Positions 39,246 through 51,569 of a DNA stretch of 64,000 bases are shown piece after piece; positions within the stretch are counted from its first letter, which is position 1, and each line of letters opens with the position of its first letter. The notes beneath the pieces were generated by a model. The model did no database searches, had not been told where the DNA came from, and saw only the letters and a program-made list of their open reading frames with translations. The DNA comes from Macrotis lagotis (Eukaryota > Chordata > Mammalia > Peramelemorphia > Peramelidae), in assembly GCF_037893015.1 (NCBI RefSeq), contig NC_133661.1:183126508-183190507 (forward strand), given 5' to 3'. A program made the translations under genes and the position numbers.

Positions 39246-39617
39246 TAGCACCATTAGCTTTTGAGGGAAAAACTCACTAGTGGTTGTCAAAAGCCATTTA
39301 TTCTCTATGATTTTTCATGGTTGGTTCATTTTAGATCAACTCCCTTCCACCACTGCACTTCTTCCCCCATCTCCCCCATGCCTCTTTCCACTGCTCAAAA
39401 AGGATTGCTATTAGGAATGGAAAGTTTACTGATCACTAGACCCCTCAGTAATAAAAGTATAAGGTAAGTGACCTTTTCTTGGATATAAGGTAGAGATGTC
39501 CCTTAGTACAGACTATGGAAAAGAAATTGATTTTAGAAGCTGTTTATCTAGACTAGAGTCACAGCAGAACCCCTACAAAGGGAGTCCCATTTTCTTGAGG
39601 GAAAGTTTCATACTGAC

Positions 39618-39872
39618 CTGAGGCTTGAGTCAAGTTGACCATGTTTTGCTGGAATGCCTTTGTGCAATCGATGCTTGATTTATCACCCCATGCCACTGCT
39701 CCATAACTCTTAGATTCCATTGTCATCATCTCCAGCACTGTTGGGTCACTACTATTTGTATGAGCATCTTTGATGGACTTATTAGAATCAAAGTCTGTGA
39801 AGAGGCAGACTGAAATGTCACTTGACTTGGGGCTTCTTAGTTGGTACAGAGCTGGCTGAGGATCATTGATAA
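39618..39872 (-). CDS. TRAC: TRAC EX1 (Ig constant domain)
   Basis: 255-bp exon encoding the extracellular Ig-like domain of TCR alpha. The protein starts INDPQPALYQLRSPKSSD and includes VCLFTDFDS (first domain Cys), VAWGDKSS and IDCTKAFQQN (second Cys), the expected intradomain disulfide pair. There are three N-glycosylation sequons (NKS, NSS, NLT). At 84 full codons it is slightly shorter than human EX1 (about 91). Acceptor TTTTCTGTTCACAG; donor GTCAGT follows GCCTCAG. The exon starts with TT, so each J supplies the first base of the junction codon. Expression follows splicing from a rearranged J. Confidence 0.97.
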
Positions 39873-40032
39873 CTGTGAACAGAAAAGGCATGGAGTTTAA
39901 GAGATGCTGTTTTTTCCCTTTTTCTTACACCTTCTTTCCTCATATTAACTCACTATATGAGCTGGAATTGTTATACCAGAATCTAAAAAAGGTAAATCTA
40001 CCCTGCTCAGAAGATACTGTTTTCGGACTTTT

Positions 40033-40183
40033 TTGTTTTTGTTTTTGTAAGGCAATGGGGTTGTGACTTGCTCAAAGTGGCACAGCTAGGTAATTATTAA
40101 GTGTCTGAGAGGCTTGATTTGAACTCAAGTCCTCCTGACTCCGGGTTCAGTGTTCTATCTACTATACCACCTAGCAGACCCTA
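40033..40183 (-). mobile_element. Marsupial tRNA-like SINE
   Basis: Reverse copy just 5' of TRAC EX1 in the J-C intron, with imperfect 13-bp duplications TTTTC(G/A)GACTTTT at about 40020-40032 and 40184-40196. Confidence 0.88.
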
Positions 40184-40249
40184 TTTTCAGACTTTTAAAA
40201 CTAGAGAGAATAATTATTATAGATAATAGAGATGCTGTGTATAGATATT

Positions 40250-40850
40250 ACATACTTCCTCCCAAAGGTCAATGAAAAATACAGCAACACTTGTAGTAAC
40301 ATAACTGCAAAAAAATAGATATCCATTAATTGGAAGAATGACTAAACAAATTGTGGTGTAAAATGGATTATTCCTTCAGTATGATTCAGTAAGTATATAT
40401 TAAGTGCCTACTATGTTGCAATTAACAAGCTAGGTTTTGGGGAAGAAACCATTTATAGGATAAACACAGAGAAAAATGGGAGGACCTATAGGAACTACTG
40501 TGCAAAGTGAAATGAGTAAAACCTGGAAAATGGTATAAAACAATTAGTTCAACAGTATGTATTGAAAGAATAAAATAATATAGCTAAATATTATATAATT
40601 ATAATGATAAACTTGGTCCTCAAGAAGAGAAGGCAAAGTGTACTTTTTTCTTTGTAGAAATGGGAGGGGCTGGGGTGTGGAGCATTACATATATTGTCAG
40701 ATGTGTTGGATGGTTTTACTGAACTTTTTTCTCCTTCCCCCTTTTTTATTTTTTGTTTTTTGTTATAAGAGATGACGCTTGTGAAGTGGATATTTAGAAA
40801 TGAAGGTGACATAAAAACAAAGATAGTAACAAAAATTTTTAAAAATACTA
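40250..40850 (+). mobile_element. L1-type LINE 3' fragment, diverged
   Basis: Contains degraded versions of the blocks of the L1 3' region (CCATTAATTGGAAGAATGAC, AAAGTGAAATGAGTAAAACC), interrupted by a piece of another repeat (about 40385-40450). Confidence 0.6.
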
Positions 40851-43800
40851 TGAAATATACTGTGATAGAGGCAGAATCAGACCAAAGTCCCTAACAAAGA
40901 GATATAGTTTAGGAAAGATAATGATTATTATCCAGACAATAATGTACAGGTTATATATAGTTAGATTATATATAGTTAGATCTTTACCTATATAGGTTAC
41001 CAATCACTATATATTATTAAGGAAAGATACTTCAAATTGATAATGAGTTGGGATTGGAATTGGGAAGTGGTTGGAGAGTATGTTGGGTTACTTTTGGAAA
41101 GTTAGGAAATTAATGATCTAAAACTCCCTGAAACAGTCCCATTTTCAATATCAATATTTTACAGGCGTTATTGTATGATTATCAGCCTTACAGTTCTCAA
41201 AAAATATGGGTATCAATAAGGCATATGATGAGTGAGACAGCAAATGGTGAATGTGAAGAGCCAACACACTGTAAACAAGGAATTAGAGAGAAGACCTGGA
41301 ATAAAGGATGATAAGAAAGAAATGTTCTAGTGACAGATTGGACTGGCCATGTGCTAAGAAAGATGAATGACTGATGAATGTCTTGTTTTCTTCATAGGTA
41401 TCCTTGTGATGTCAAAAGTGAGGCAAACTTATAAGGGTTTTATATCAACACCAATTTGGAATAACTGTCCTGTCAGTTGGAAATTTCTGATCCAATAACT
41501 TATTATGGTATATGCCTCATGGCCTTATTATAACATTTTAAAACCTATTATATCTCTCTACAACTTACTTCTGTGAAATAAGTAGAAACTGGACACTCCA
41601 TTTATTTCTGGGACTTGTTCAGCTTTTTTTTTTTTAGATGTTCAGGGTTTTAGGGATTCTTCCTGTATATACTTCCCCACTTCCTATGTTTAGAAGAAGT
41701 TGAAGTTTGAAGGGAAAAATTAACACATCTAGGCCACCCAGAAAGTAGAACAGAGTTAGGGTTTGATTCTCCTGTGCCCAAAGGCCTCCCACAGCATTGC
41801 TTGTTTTTTTCTATGCAGATCTTATACTAAACCATTGTGGTCTTGGCTACAAAAACATCCTGCAGAACTGAGACCTGTAGAGAAACCAAGCCCTAGGCGT
41901 AGATGAGAGAAGCTTAGTCAAAAGAAAAACAAACTGGAGAGGTGACCTTTATGCATTGGATTGCCCCTACTTGGAGACAGAGTAGGTGGTAGAAAAGTCT
42001 ACTTCTTTAAGTTAACACCATTCAGATATTTGAAAAGTATGCATTCACATTCTATTACCCATCCTGAGAATTATTGTGAGGAAAGTCTGTAAACCATAAA
42101 GCATTTTACATATCCATGTGAATTTTTATTACCATTACCCATTAAGTCTGTTCTTTTCCAGGAAAACACTCTCGTCTTCCCCCACTCCCCGCCCCACTTC
42201 CTAAAATAATGGGGTTTGTTGAACTTAAAAAAAGATAGGATTGGAGGAAGCTCCCTCTTTGCATTAATAGATTAGGAAGGAAATAGGGGAAAAGTAGGTA
42301 AGATTTTGAGTGTTCATTAGACTGGTAAGCACGTGAATGGATTATGGGGAGCCTATGTAACTGCTTTCCCTTGTTGTTTTTAAGTAGGTAGGCTAGATTC
42401 TCCTCTGCATACAATGGGTTATAGGATGTTAGTGCTTGGAGAAAGGGAGATGATCTGGCTGGGTAGTCTTTCCTAAACTGTGAGCAAAGGAGCTTTTATA
42501 CTTGCAACCAACATCCTCAAGTTTTTTTGAAAATCAAGGAGACAGAGGGTAGCAGAACCCATTACAGGATTTACTGTCTGGCTTCTCAGTTTTCTTTAGG
42601 TTCCAGGCATGGGGTCACTTGGAAGGCTTCTTTCAGCAGTTCCCTAAGCAGCCACTTAGCAGGCTAAGCAATTCAGAAGCTTCTAGAGTTGAGTGGCAGC
42701 GGGCCCAGACCTGAGTCACATCAGTTTAGCCTCACTTTTTGCTCTTTTGTCCTGGAGGCATTGTGGGCTAATGGGTGCCCTTTCTTCCACCGTACCTTCC
42801 CTCATCAGCCCAATCTGATATGATATGTACAACTTGTTGGGTGCCCCTCCTCAAACTAGTTCCAATATTTTAGTTTACAGATTCCATTTTTACCCTTATT
42901 CTTCTTCAGTCCAACATCTTCCTTAAAAACAAACAACTTCTTTCCCCTCTCTACCTTATTCCAAAACTCCAAAACAGTCCAACTATATGCAAGTCTGTGT
43001 GCTAAATGATTGAGATTCAAGAATGAAGAATGGTTTATACAGAATTGTTTGCAGATTGTCTGTCTACCCCCTCCATCATTAGATTACAAATTTCTTGAGG
43101 GCAGAAGCTATATTTGTCTTTTCTTTAGTTTATCTCCTCCCCCAAGAGTGCTTGGCACATATTTGATGTTTTGCAACTGCTTATTGACTTTACCCTCAAG
43201 TAGCATGCAACTTAAAATGGGCAATACAGAATTTATTAAGAAAGAAATAATATAAGGAAGGGAAGAAGAGTTTCAGATTAAGGGCACCAGAAAACAGGAA
43301 GATGGCCAGAACACTTTCAATTGTTAAGTGTAAAATCCAAACAATTTTTTTGTACTATTTGATTTTGCACAAAAGCTACATAAATATGAGTACTGAAGTT
43401 GTTTGATTTGTCGAGGCGCTTTCTCAGCAGGGTAGTTTACCTAATCTAAGTCTCAATCTAGTCCAACTGCAAATGGTCAAAAAGCTATGTTTAGATTTTC
43501 TAGGGCACAAAGCAGGTATATGTCTGGTCTGTAGCTCACATAGTATTTATACAGGTCTAGGAGCTCAGAAATCTGAATTCACAACATGGCCATAGTTCTA
43601 GACCAAATTTGTATTCTCAGAACAGGTCTTATAGCTCACAAAGGATCATAGATCTTGGAGCTGGTTGGGGTTTAAGAAAAACTCCCTTCAAACTCCCTCA
43701 TTTTATTGAGAAATTGAAGCCAGGATTAGTGAAATAACTTGCTAAAAAGTCATACAGGCAATAATTGAGTGGCAAAGATGGATTCTGAACTTGTCTTCCA

Positions 43801-44029
43801 ATTCCAATTCTAAAACTCATTATATCTTGCAATCTTGACTCACTTATCACAACTGTACCAATGGTCAGTTGATCCATGTAGGAACTAAAGAATGAAGATG
43901 AGCTTGCATTACATCTCCCACTCACCACTTCCCATAACCCCATTACAGAAAGTCCCAGATACCCACTCGGTTAAATAATAGGCTAACTTCTTTCCAAGAA
44001 AAAGGCAGGCAGTACCTGAAAATGGGCCT
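40851..44029. other. J-C intron: no gene seen
   Basis: Intronic for rearranged TRA transcripts. L2-like scraps (42840-43165) and a MIR-like remnant (43640-43800). No J segment with RSS was found; the position of human TRAJ1 appears empty. Confidence 0.45.
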
Positions 44030-44640
44030 CACAGAAGATCTCAGCTTCAGACTGGTGCTCTGGCCTGGGCTCCTTTTCTTATTCCTGTGTGTAGTTTTGA
44101 CTACAGACTCCTCTGTTCATTTCAAGACATTGATGCTCCTATTTTCGCCACCCTTGAGATTTCTAAGAAAGTCAACTTCTCTGCCTACCTTTCTATTGCT
44201 CTATTCAACATTATTTTCAATATTTTCTCCACATTCTTCCCCTCCCCACCAAGAAAATCAAACCACTGGCATTCCTACCTCCATTTTCCGTACTTATGCA
44301 GTTGAGCCTAGGATGCTCCTTTTTGTACCACCCATCTACCATGGCTCAGCTCAAATTCCACTGCTTCCAAGAATGCTTCACCCTTAGTCTCTCCCAACTT
44401 CTACTGAATTTATAATATTTTAACAGCTTATTGTAATCTTACTATTCTATGTGTTTTAGTTTTGGCTCAGCTATAAGTTCTTTGAGGGAGGAAACCATGT
44501 CTAATGTTCTGTCTCAATTACTCATTACATGTATGTAAATAGATCAGTTAGTAAGCCTTTGTTTTACCCTTTTTTTTGTATTCCCAGTATTCCCTGGGAT
44601 AAATTAAATACTAAATAAATGCTTGTTGATTGACTAGGTG
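44030..44640 (+). mobile_element. L2-like LINE 3' end
   Basis: ATGGCTCAGCTCAAATTCCA and TAAGTTCTTTGAGGGAGGAA with an ending ATAAATGCTTGTTGATTGAC mark an L2-type 3' end. Open frames here are LINE remnants. Confidence 0.7.
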
Positions 44641-44818
44641 CTATAGTGCTAGCTGCTGGAGATTAAAAAAACAAAAACCAATCCATCCTTTCCCTCAATC
44701 TCTCAGGTCCATTTCCTTATCTTTAAAATGAGTGAACTGGACTAGATGACCTTTACTGAACATCTTATGATCCCTTCTAGGTCTAAATCCTATAGTTCCC
44801 ATGAGAAGGATGACTCAC

Positions 44819-44881
44819 CAGATATGACAGTCAATTGGGTACCTTTCCCAAATGTGAGTTTATTTATGGTTCCAGGATTTA
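44819..44881 (-). CDS. TRAJ segment, TRAJ2-like
   Basis: The J closest to TRAC. Encodes NPGTINKLTFGKGTQLTVIS, very like human TRAJ2 (both have KLTFGKGT and end IS). FGKG is the conserved J motif that completes the V domain. Donor GTGAGT at 44813-44818 leaves one base (G). 12-RSS on its 5' side: heptamer CACCATC (44882-44888), 12-bp spacer, nonamer ACAGAAAAC (44901-44909). The heptamer keeps CAC but is otherwise poor, so recombination may be weak. Confidence 0.88.
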
Positions 44882-45321
44882 CACCATCAGTGATAGCATT
44901 ACAGAAAACCATTGGTCCCATATATTTCTTAACAGAGGATTAAGAAGTGATTATTAGAATAATAACTATTCCATTTTCAGACTTTCTTCTTCAGGCAGTG
45001 ATAGCTACTCTTCCTCCTCCCTATGCCATATCACAGAAATACTTGTAAATCCCTAATATTGAAGGTATAAGGTAGATGCAGTTGTCCAAATTCTTTCCCC
45101 AAGGTATTCAGAGAGTGACTTTCCTTTATTCTATCATTTATATTCCTAATATCCAGCCTGAGGATAGAGTTTCTCTACCCCCAAATACTGAATCCTGGTT
45201 TTCTAAAATTTTTGAGAGAAAGAAAAATATGATTTTGCAGTTGTAAGGAGGGAAACCTATCATCTTGAGCATGGAAGGATTAATTACCATTATTTTCCTT
45301 TGCCCCAGCCTACTCACTCAC

Positions 45322-45387
45322 TTGGATATATGTTCAACCTGGTCCCGGATCCAAATATCAGACTGTCACCACCTCCTGCTAAGTTCT
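45322..45387 (-). CDS. TRAJ segment, TRAJ3-like
   Basis: Encodes LAGGGDSLIFGSGTRLNIYP; FGSGTRL and the position match human TRAJ3. Donor GTGAGT at 45316-45321 leaves one base (A). RSS: heptamer CACAGCA (45388-45394), 12-bp spacer, nonamer GCACTAACC (45407-45415). The frame is open throughout. Confidence 0.93.
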
Positions 45388-46570
45388 CACAGCAGAGGAG
45401 GTCTTTGCACTAACCTTCACAATGATATTCACTGCTAATGTAATTGTCCCGAGAATCTCTTTCAAACCCTTGGGATTTCATTACCTGACTCTCTACTTTC
45501 CTTAAGTTTAGTGTTAAGGAGATGTGTGGATGGGTGGGGGTTAGAGAGGAACATTAATAGTAGTATTATAGCAATGACCAAGCCTTGAAAAGTTCATTCA
45601 GATTTAGTGTATCCTCTGTCCCTCCTCCCCAGTGGTGAGATTAGAATTGTCCCCATTAGAGTGTCAACAATCTGGACTTTACATTGACCTTGGCCAGGCT
45701 ACTAAAATTTTTCAGAGCTAGACATTATCCACCTATAAAAAGAGGGGATTAGACTAGATCTGACTTCTAAGGTCCCTAGAGTTATGATCTTATGAACACT
45801 ACTGTAATCAAATGATTATCACATTGGAAATAGGAGTCATATTAAATGTACTTATTATTAATCCCAGAAAATTTAGCTACCCCCTTGCAATTTATATTTG
45901 CCCATTAATTTAGATAATTTATAGAATATTTAGATTATCTATTGCTGATATCATTGGCTTTATTCTAAAGCACACAACATCTGAGGTACTTTATATGTGT
46001 GTGTATGTATATATCTATATATATATGTATGTATGAATACATATACATATATATCTAAATCAAGAATATAGTCTAGGGTCTATGAACTTTTTTTCAAAAA
46101 AAATTTTTTGATAGCCTTATTTAAATATAATTGGTTTCTTTTATAATATCATGTAGGCCAACAAAACCCAAGTTCTAGTAGGTTTTTAGCAAACAGGAAA
46201 GGCATTGAGCATGAGCCTGAATGATGGATTGTACAGCTTTTGTCCCCAACAACTTACAACTTACAACTCATCAGATTGCTAAAGGGGTCCATGACACGCA
46301 AAAAAGGTTAAGAATTCTTGACAAAAACTGTCCTGTCTATTTCTATTTCTATTTGCTTGTCTTGATACTCATGTCTCTTTCTTAGATATGATAAGTGGAA
46401 GTCTTTAAAAATTGGGGAACCTCCTGAGTGGAAAAGACTGGTTCTCATCTGTCATAAATCACTATCTGGATATCCTTTTAGTTCCTGCCACATAATTTTT
46501 GGTGATTATTTGTATCATAAATACAGGACTACATGGTCAGCCTGGTCCCTTCTCAAAAAGGCAGTTTATC

Positions 46571-46720
46571 GGGGTGACTAGGTGGTGCAGTGGATAGAGA
46601 ACTGACCCTGGAGTCAGGAGTACCCGAGTTCAAATTCAGCCTCCCGCTTAATAATTACCTAGCTGTGTGGTCTTGGGCAAGCCACTTAACCCCATTGCCT
46701 TGCAAAAAACCTAAAAAAAT
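46571..46720 (+). mobile_element. Marsupial tRNA-like SINE in J cluster
   Basis: Forward copy with a perfect 13-bp target duplication AAGGCAGTTTATC at 46558-46570 and 46721-46733, so a fairly recent insertion. Confidence 0.95.
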
Positions 46721-47481
46721 AAGGCAGTTTATCATAGCCTTCAAGATGTGCATGGTAGGTAGCAGTTTGACATATACTCTTTGAATTTCTCTACTAGCCT
46801 AGATGGATGTGGGAAGAGACATACTCTGCTCCACTTTTGATTTCCAACATCCAGGATCTCAAAAAATAGTTTTTCCTTTGGCTATCAAAGCAGAAAGAAT
46901 TCAAATAGGATGCCAGGAAGGAGTTTCAAGCTGCTTGAAACCTGCAGGGCTATAAACTGTAAAAAAAACAAAAAACAGTAATGAATCCTAGAGGTCATTG
47001 AATCTATTTCCCTGGAGAAGACTTTTCAAAATAAAAATAGCCATCTATCTGGGATTATATAAATCCTTGAAGGCAAGAAAATAGAGATTCTGGGGGGGGG
47101 GTCCCTTTTAGGATCTAGAATCCTTTACTGCCTCATCTGTAGAACAAGAAAGTGGGATTAGATGACCTCTAAGGGTCTGTAACCCTAAAACACATTAAAA
47201 AAAAATTGGTAGTGCTCTGCATATAGTTGACTTCAGACAAATATTTGTTGAACTGAATTGATCATCAGTGTTTCCTCCTAACATTATGATTCTATTCAAT
47301 CTATTTGATCAAATCACTGAACACTCAAGACTGCTGTGTGGCAAGTGCTCGGAGCACATCTTCAGTAATTGCTCACAAGCAGAAATTGATGTAGACAAAA
47401 ATTGTTCAAAGCAGACATTGATGCAGACAATTACATGCAGCTCATGCAGAACCCAGACACTCAACTTTGCAGTCTACTTAC

Positions 47482-47543
47482 TAGGAACAACGACCACTTT
47501 GCTGCCTTTCCCAAAAGTAAATTTGTAGTTTCCTTCTGTTACC
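47482..47543 (-). CDS. TRAJ segment (TRAJ4-TRAJ6 position)
   Basis: Encodes VTEGNYKFTFGKGSKVVVVP. The hydrophobic VVVV after FGKGSK is unusual but fits the G-strand pattern. Donor GTAAGT leaves one base (A). RSS is near ideal: heptamer CACTGTG (47544-47550), 12-bp spacer, nonamer ACAAAAACT (47563-47571). Which human J it corresponds to is not clear. Confidence 0.95.
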
Positions 47544-49816
47544 CACTGTGGAATCATACACTACAAAAACTACTGCCCCTCAGCTCTAACTATAAAGGCA
47601 GAAAACCCCCATTGTTGAGATATGAAAAATGCATAGTTTTTGGAAAACCTTCCAGAGAATAATCCATTTCTCCTTTTGGTCTTGGGAAGAGGGATAACTG
47701 CTTACCTTTGGAATCAGATCCCTTTTGGCTAAAGCATTATGCATCTCTTCTTTGCTGCCTTGCTAGCATAGCCATTGGAATCCTGAATAATTTCCAAATT
47801 GAACCTATAATGCTCACCTTTATTTGACATTTTAAGATGTGCAAAGCATTTTCCTTTCCTCACAGTGATCCTAATTTTATAGAAGAGGAAACTGAGGCTT
47901 AGAGAGATTGTGACTTGCACGGGGTGTTACAACTCGGGAAGGATGGAGGCAAGAATCAGACTTTGTTCTTAAATGCTCTTTCCACTTCATAAGATCCTGA
48001 AGAAATATGATAGGTTTTCAGAGAGTACCACAAATCCAGAACAAAGGGAGGAAGGCATGGTTTTTGGACTATGAGAATCTTACAGTGAAAACAAGATGAC
48101 ATGAAGTACAGAGAAAGACTGCCTTTGAGAAATGAGATTCTAATCAGTTGTTGAGAATCTTAAGGGAAAGGAATTCTCATTGGTAGGGATTACTTTTAAA
48201 GGCTTAATATGTTACTTTTGCTGCAGTAAAAACTCTTGTTTTGAGCTTAATCTAGATGGCAGACACATATACAGTGCCTTTTTTTTTTTACTTTAATGCT
48301 CTGATTCTGTTGGGATGAGTATTCTTTCCACTGATATAGATCTCAATCCTTCTATAACTATGATTATGAATTTCTAGTATTCAATCACTGGTCATGCTCT
48401 TCCAATCATCACTTTGTGATCAACATGGTGATGAATCTATTTGAAATTAGTCAAGTTTGTTTGGGGACAAAAGGTGTACAATCTATCATTCAGGGTCATG
48501 CTTGGGTTTTGTTGGCCCAGTCTCTGAGAATTCAGTGTCACTTCTCTACCATGATAAGACCAGGACAGGACTTTAGTAGAAGAAATGAGAATTACAAAGT
48601 ATTTCAAAAGATGGTCCTCTGAGCTGTGAATTCACTGATATGGTTATAATATTTGTAAAGTGTTCGGCACAGCATATAGCAGGCACTTAATAAATGCATA
48701 TTTCCTTTCTTCCCTCCTCCTCTGCCTAGTTAGATCAAAACTCCTCCACATTTTAGTCATTCATTTCATGAATTAACATAGTCAACCTTTCTGGCGATAA
48801 AACTCTCCGGATTTATCTTTGAGAATTGTTTGGGTCTTTTGAGAACCATTTGGTCATCATATAGGCATCATGATAAACATCAGAGTAAGACTTCCACTGT
48901 AATATACTTTGAGTAGGTCTCAAAGGAAAATAACTCTCCAAATGTTTTTGTCCAATTTTAAAGGTCTTCCTACCCTCTCTTCTTTAGGTAAGAACTAATT
49001 TCATTTCTTTGTTGATATTTTCTCATAGCCCTAGTCCAAGTATTCTTATAAATGATTGACAAAAATTCAGGAACCTTGAGGAGCTTACTTATCTCTTTTA
49101 ATGACACCCAGATGGTGACAAATAAATCTCAGATTCATAGTCCTATTTTGTCTCTTCAAAAAACCTTTTGTCTCAAATGGCCATAGATGACAAGTCATCA
49201 ATATATTATCATAATGCTGGGGAAGCTAATTTTCTTTATCACCCTTTTCTCTTTCCCCTGCCCTCCTCACCAAACTATAATCACAAATTACTTTTAGAAA
49301 GTAACCTTCTTAGGCACAGTGGAGCAAGCAGAATCAGGAGAACAATTTGCATGATAGTTATAGTCATAAAAAAAAACATTTAAAAAACTTAGAAACCTTA
49401 TCAACTAATTGATTAATCATGACTTTGAAAGACCAATGGTGAAGGAATTTTCTCCCCCTAATCATTAGAGATGTTTTGAACTAGAAGTAAGGAATGAGGC
49501 ATACATTTTTAGGTGTGACTAGTGTTGATTTGTTTTACTTAAATCTGATTATTTGTTATGGAGATGAGAGGTAGATTTCTATTAAGGAGATGGGCTGAAT
49601 CAGTGAGAAGTGACAGTGATATAGAATAAGAAAAGAATAATAGCAAAACAGTAAACAAATAATTTACCCTTTAAACCAGTGCTGAGTAGCCAGCATAATA
49701 GTGGGCTGAATAACTATAAAAAGTGAGCTAATGATACACAAGCTTAGACTTAGATTCTATGAGAATAAATTGTGATCACTGAACCTTTGACCAAATTAGA
49801 AGATTAAGATATTTAC

Positions 49817-49870
49817 TTGCATGGATTTGGAGCCTGGTCCCATTCCCCCAAATGGAATTTCTAGCTTGTA
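49817..49870 (-). CDS. TRAJ segment with WGxG motif
   Basis: Short J (54 bp) encoding VQARNSIWGNGTRLQIHA. It has Trp instead of Phe in the J motif, as in human TRAJ33 and TRAJ38. GTRLQ resembles human TRAJ5, consistent with its position. Donor GTAAAT (49811-49816) leaves one base (A). RSS: heptamer CACTCTG (49871-49877), 12-bp spacer, nonamer ACAAACTAC (49890-49898). Confidence 0.9.
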
Positions 49871-50310
49871 CACTCTGGTTCAAAGCATAACAAACTACCT
49901 GTACCTTGTATCACAAGATGGCTGCCTAAAGCCGTCTTCCAAATTTACTGTCACATTACATTATACAAACCTATTTCATGGTTGTGCTGTTCATGAAAAT
50001 TCGTTTCCTATGTCACTTTAATCATAACAACAATACCACTTCCCAAATTCTTCTCCCTTATTATACCAATCTCTTCCTTGTCACTTCATTAAATAACTAA
50101 AATGTAATTTATATCCCAGATACCAAAGAGATTATAGAATTATTACCACAATCACCAAGGCAAAAGAGGCTCATTGTGGGGAAGGAAAGGGAAGTCTTAT
50201 TCTGGAAAACTATTAGAACTCAGATCTGTTTTCTTTTGAGATAAGGCATCTGTCCCTATAGAATTTAATAGGCATATCACTAGGGGAAATATCCATTTAA
50301 GAAAATAAGA

Positions 50311-50462
50311 CGGGGTGGCTAGGTGGCGTAGCGGATAAAGCACTGGCCTTGGAGTCAGGAGTACCTGGGTTCAAATCCGGTCTCAGACACTTAATAATTA
50401 CCTAGCTGTGTGGCCTTGGGCAAGCCACTTAACCCCATTTGCCTTGCAAAAAACTAAAAAAA
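50311..50462 (+). mobile_element. Marsupial tRNA-like SINE in J cluster
   Basis: Forward copy, well kept, flanked by AAAATAAGA at 50302-50310 and 50463-50471. The head GGCTAGGTGGCGTAG keeps most of a CTCF-like core. Confidence 0.93.
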
Positions 50463-51086
50463 AAAATAAGAGGAAGAAAGATGAAGGGTCTGGAGGCCAA
50501 GGAGTAAGGTGGCAAGTATTGAACCTCACAGCTTGAGGGAGGAAGATCTTTTCCAATGGCTTCACTTTGGAAAATGGCATCATTGCCTGGAGACATGTTC
50601 AGAAATCAGTAGACAAACGCTCTTACTCAATTCACTCTCAGTAATTTCTTTTGATCAGCTTCTCAGCTTAAAAGACATAAGTAAACAGCCCTTAGACAAA
50701 CCCTTTATCAATGGAAAGGAACTTATCATAGTTTGCTCTCAGAGGGTTCATTTCATAATCCTCTTTGTCTGGAAAATTTCCTTTATCATTTCTCTAAAAC
50801 TCACATGGATAGATGAGAATGTATGAGAATGTAACTTCCACCAGCTATACACCCTAAAGGCATTCTTTTCAATAAGCCATTTCACATCACAATATTCATT
50901 CTTTCATATTTTTTCTCTATCTCTCCATCTTTCTATGTCTCCCTTTGCCACTTTGTCCTCCCCTCCCCCAACTTCCTCCTTCAATTTTTGGGTTCCCCTT
51001 CCCTATGGATCACAATATGGACTGAATAAAGATAACTCACTGAGTTAGGCTTATCAACTCACCCAGATTTCAAGAGTGTTATCTGA

Positions 51087-51370
51087 ATTGTCTCAGTTGC
51101 TCCTAACTTCATTGCAGAAGCTGGGTTTTGGTTTTTTTTTTGAGGAGCAGAGCTGGGTGAGTTGGACAGATACGTTATTCCTCCACCCCAATTCTCCTGA
51201 GAGCAGAGGAATAAAAAGAAACATAATTCCTGAAAGTACTCTGAAGGAAAAGCATACTTAGATGGCAAATTGTCAAAGGACTGAGACACTGGGAACCCTA
51301 GTATTCAGAGGAAACAATCATTTAGGAAAAGTATCTAAGGATTCTTTGAATGGGTTGAGGGGGATGAGAA
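51087..51370 (+). repeat. Local duplication, copy 1
   Basis: About 280 bp sharing long blocks with 52539-52801: CTCAGTTGCTCCTAACTTCA, AAACAATCATTTAGGAAAAG and others. Offset about 1.45 kb. It contains no J. A SINE and an AT repeat begin at its right end. Confidence 0.85.
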
Positions 51371-51375
51371 CATAT

Positions 51376-51409
<34 letters not shown>

Positions 51410-51569
51410 ATATATATATATGTATAATTTTTTAGTTTTTGCAAGGCAGTAGGATTAAGTGACTTGCCTAAGGCTACACAGCTAGGTAATTAATAAGTGT
51501 CCTAGGCTGGATTTGAGTTCAGGTCCTCCTGATTCCAGGGTCGGTGCTCTGTGTCACCTAGTTGCCCCT
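51371..51569 (-). mobile_element. AT microsatellite plus marsupial tRNA-like SINE
   Basis: A (TA)n tract (51371-51423) runs into the tail of a reverse SINE (51424-51569). TGAGAAC occurs on both sides (51364-51370 and 51570-51576), so the TA tract grew within the SINE tail after insertion into copy 1 of the local duplication. Confidence 0.85.

Noticed and set aside
47700..47745. Possible degenerate J (minus strand) with GTAAGC donor at about 47702-47707
   Set aside because: The frame gives FSQKGSDSK with no FGxG and no RSS on its 5' side.
51060..51115. GTGAGT donor with GATETIQITLLKS-like peptide on the minus strand
   Set aside because: In the frame that would suit TRAC EX1 it has stop codons, it leaves two spare bases in the open frame, and no heptamer/nonamer is present.
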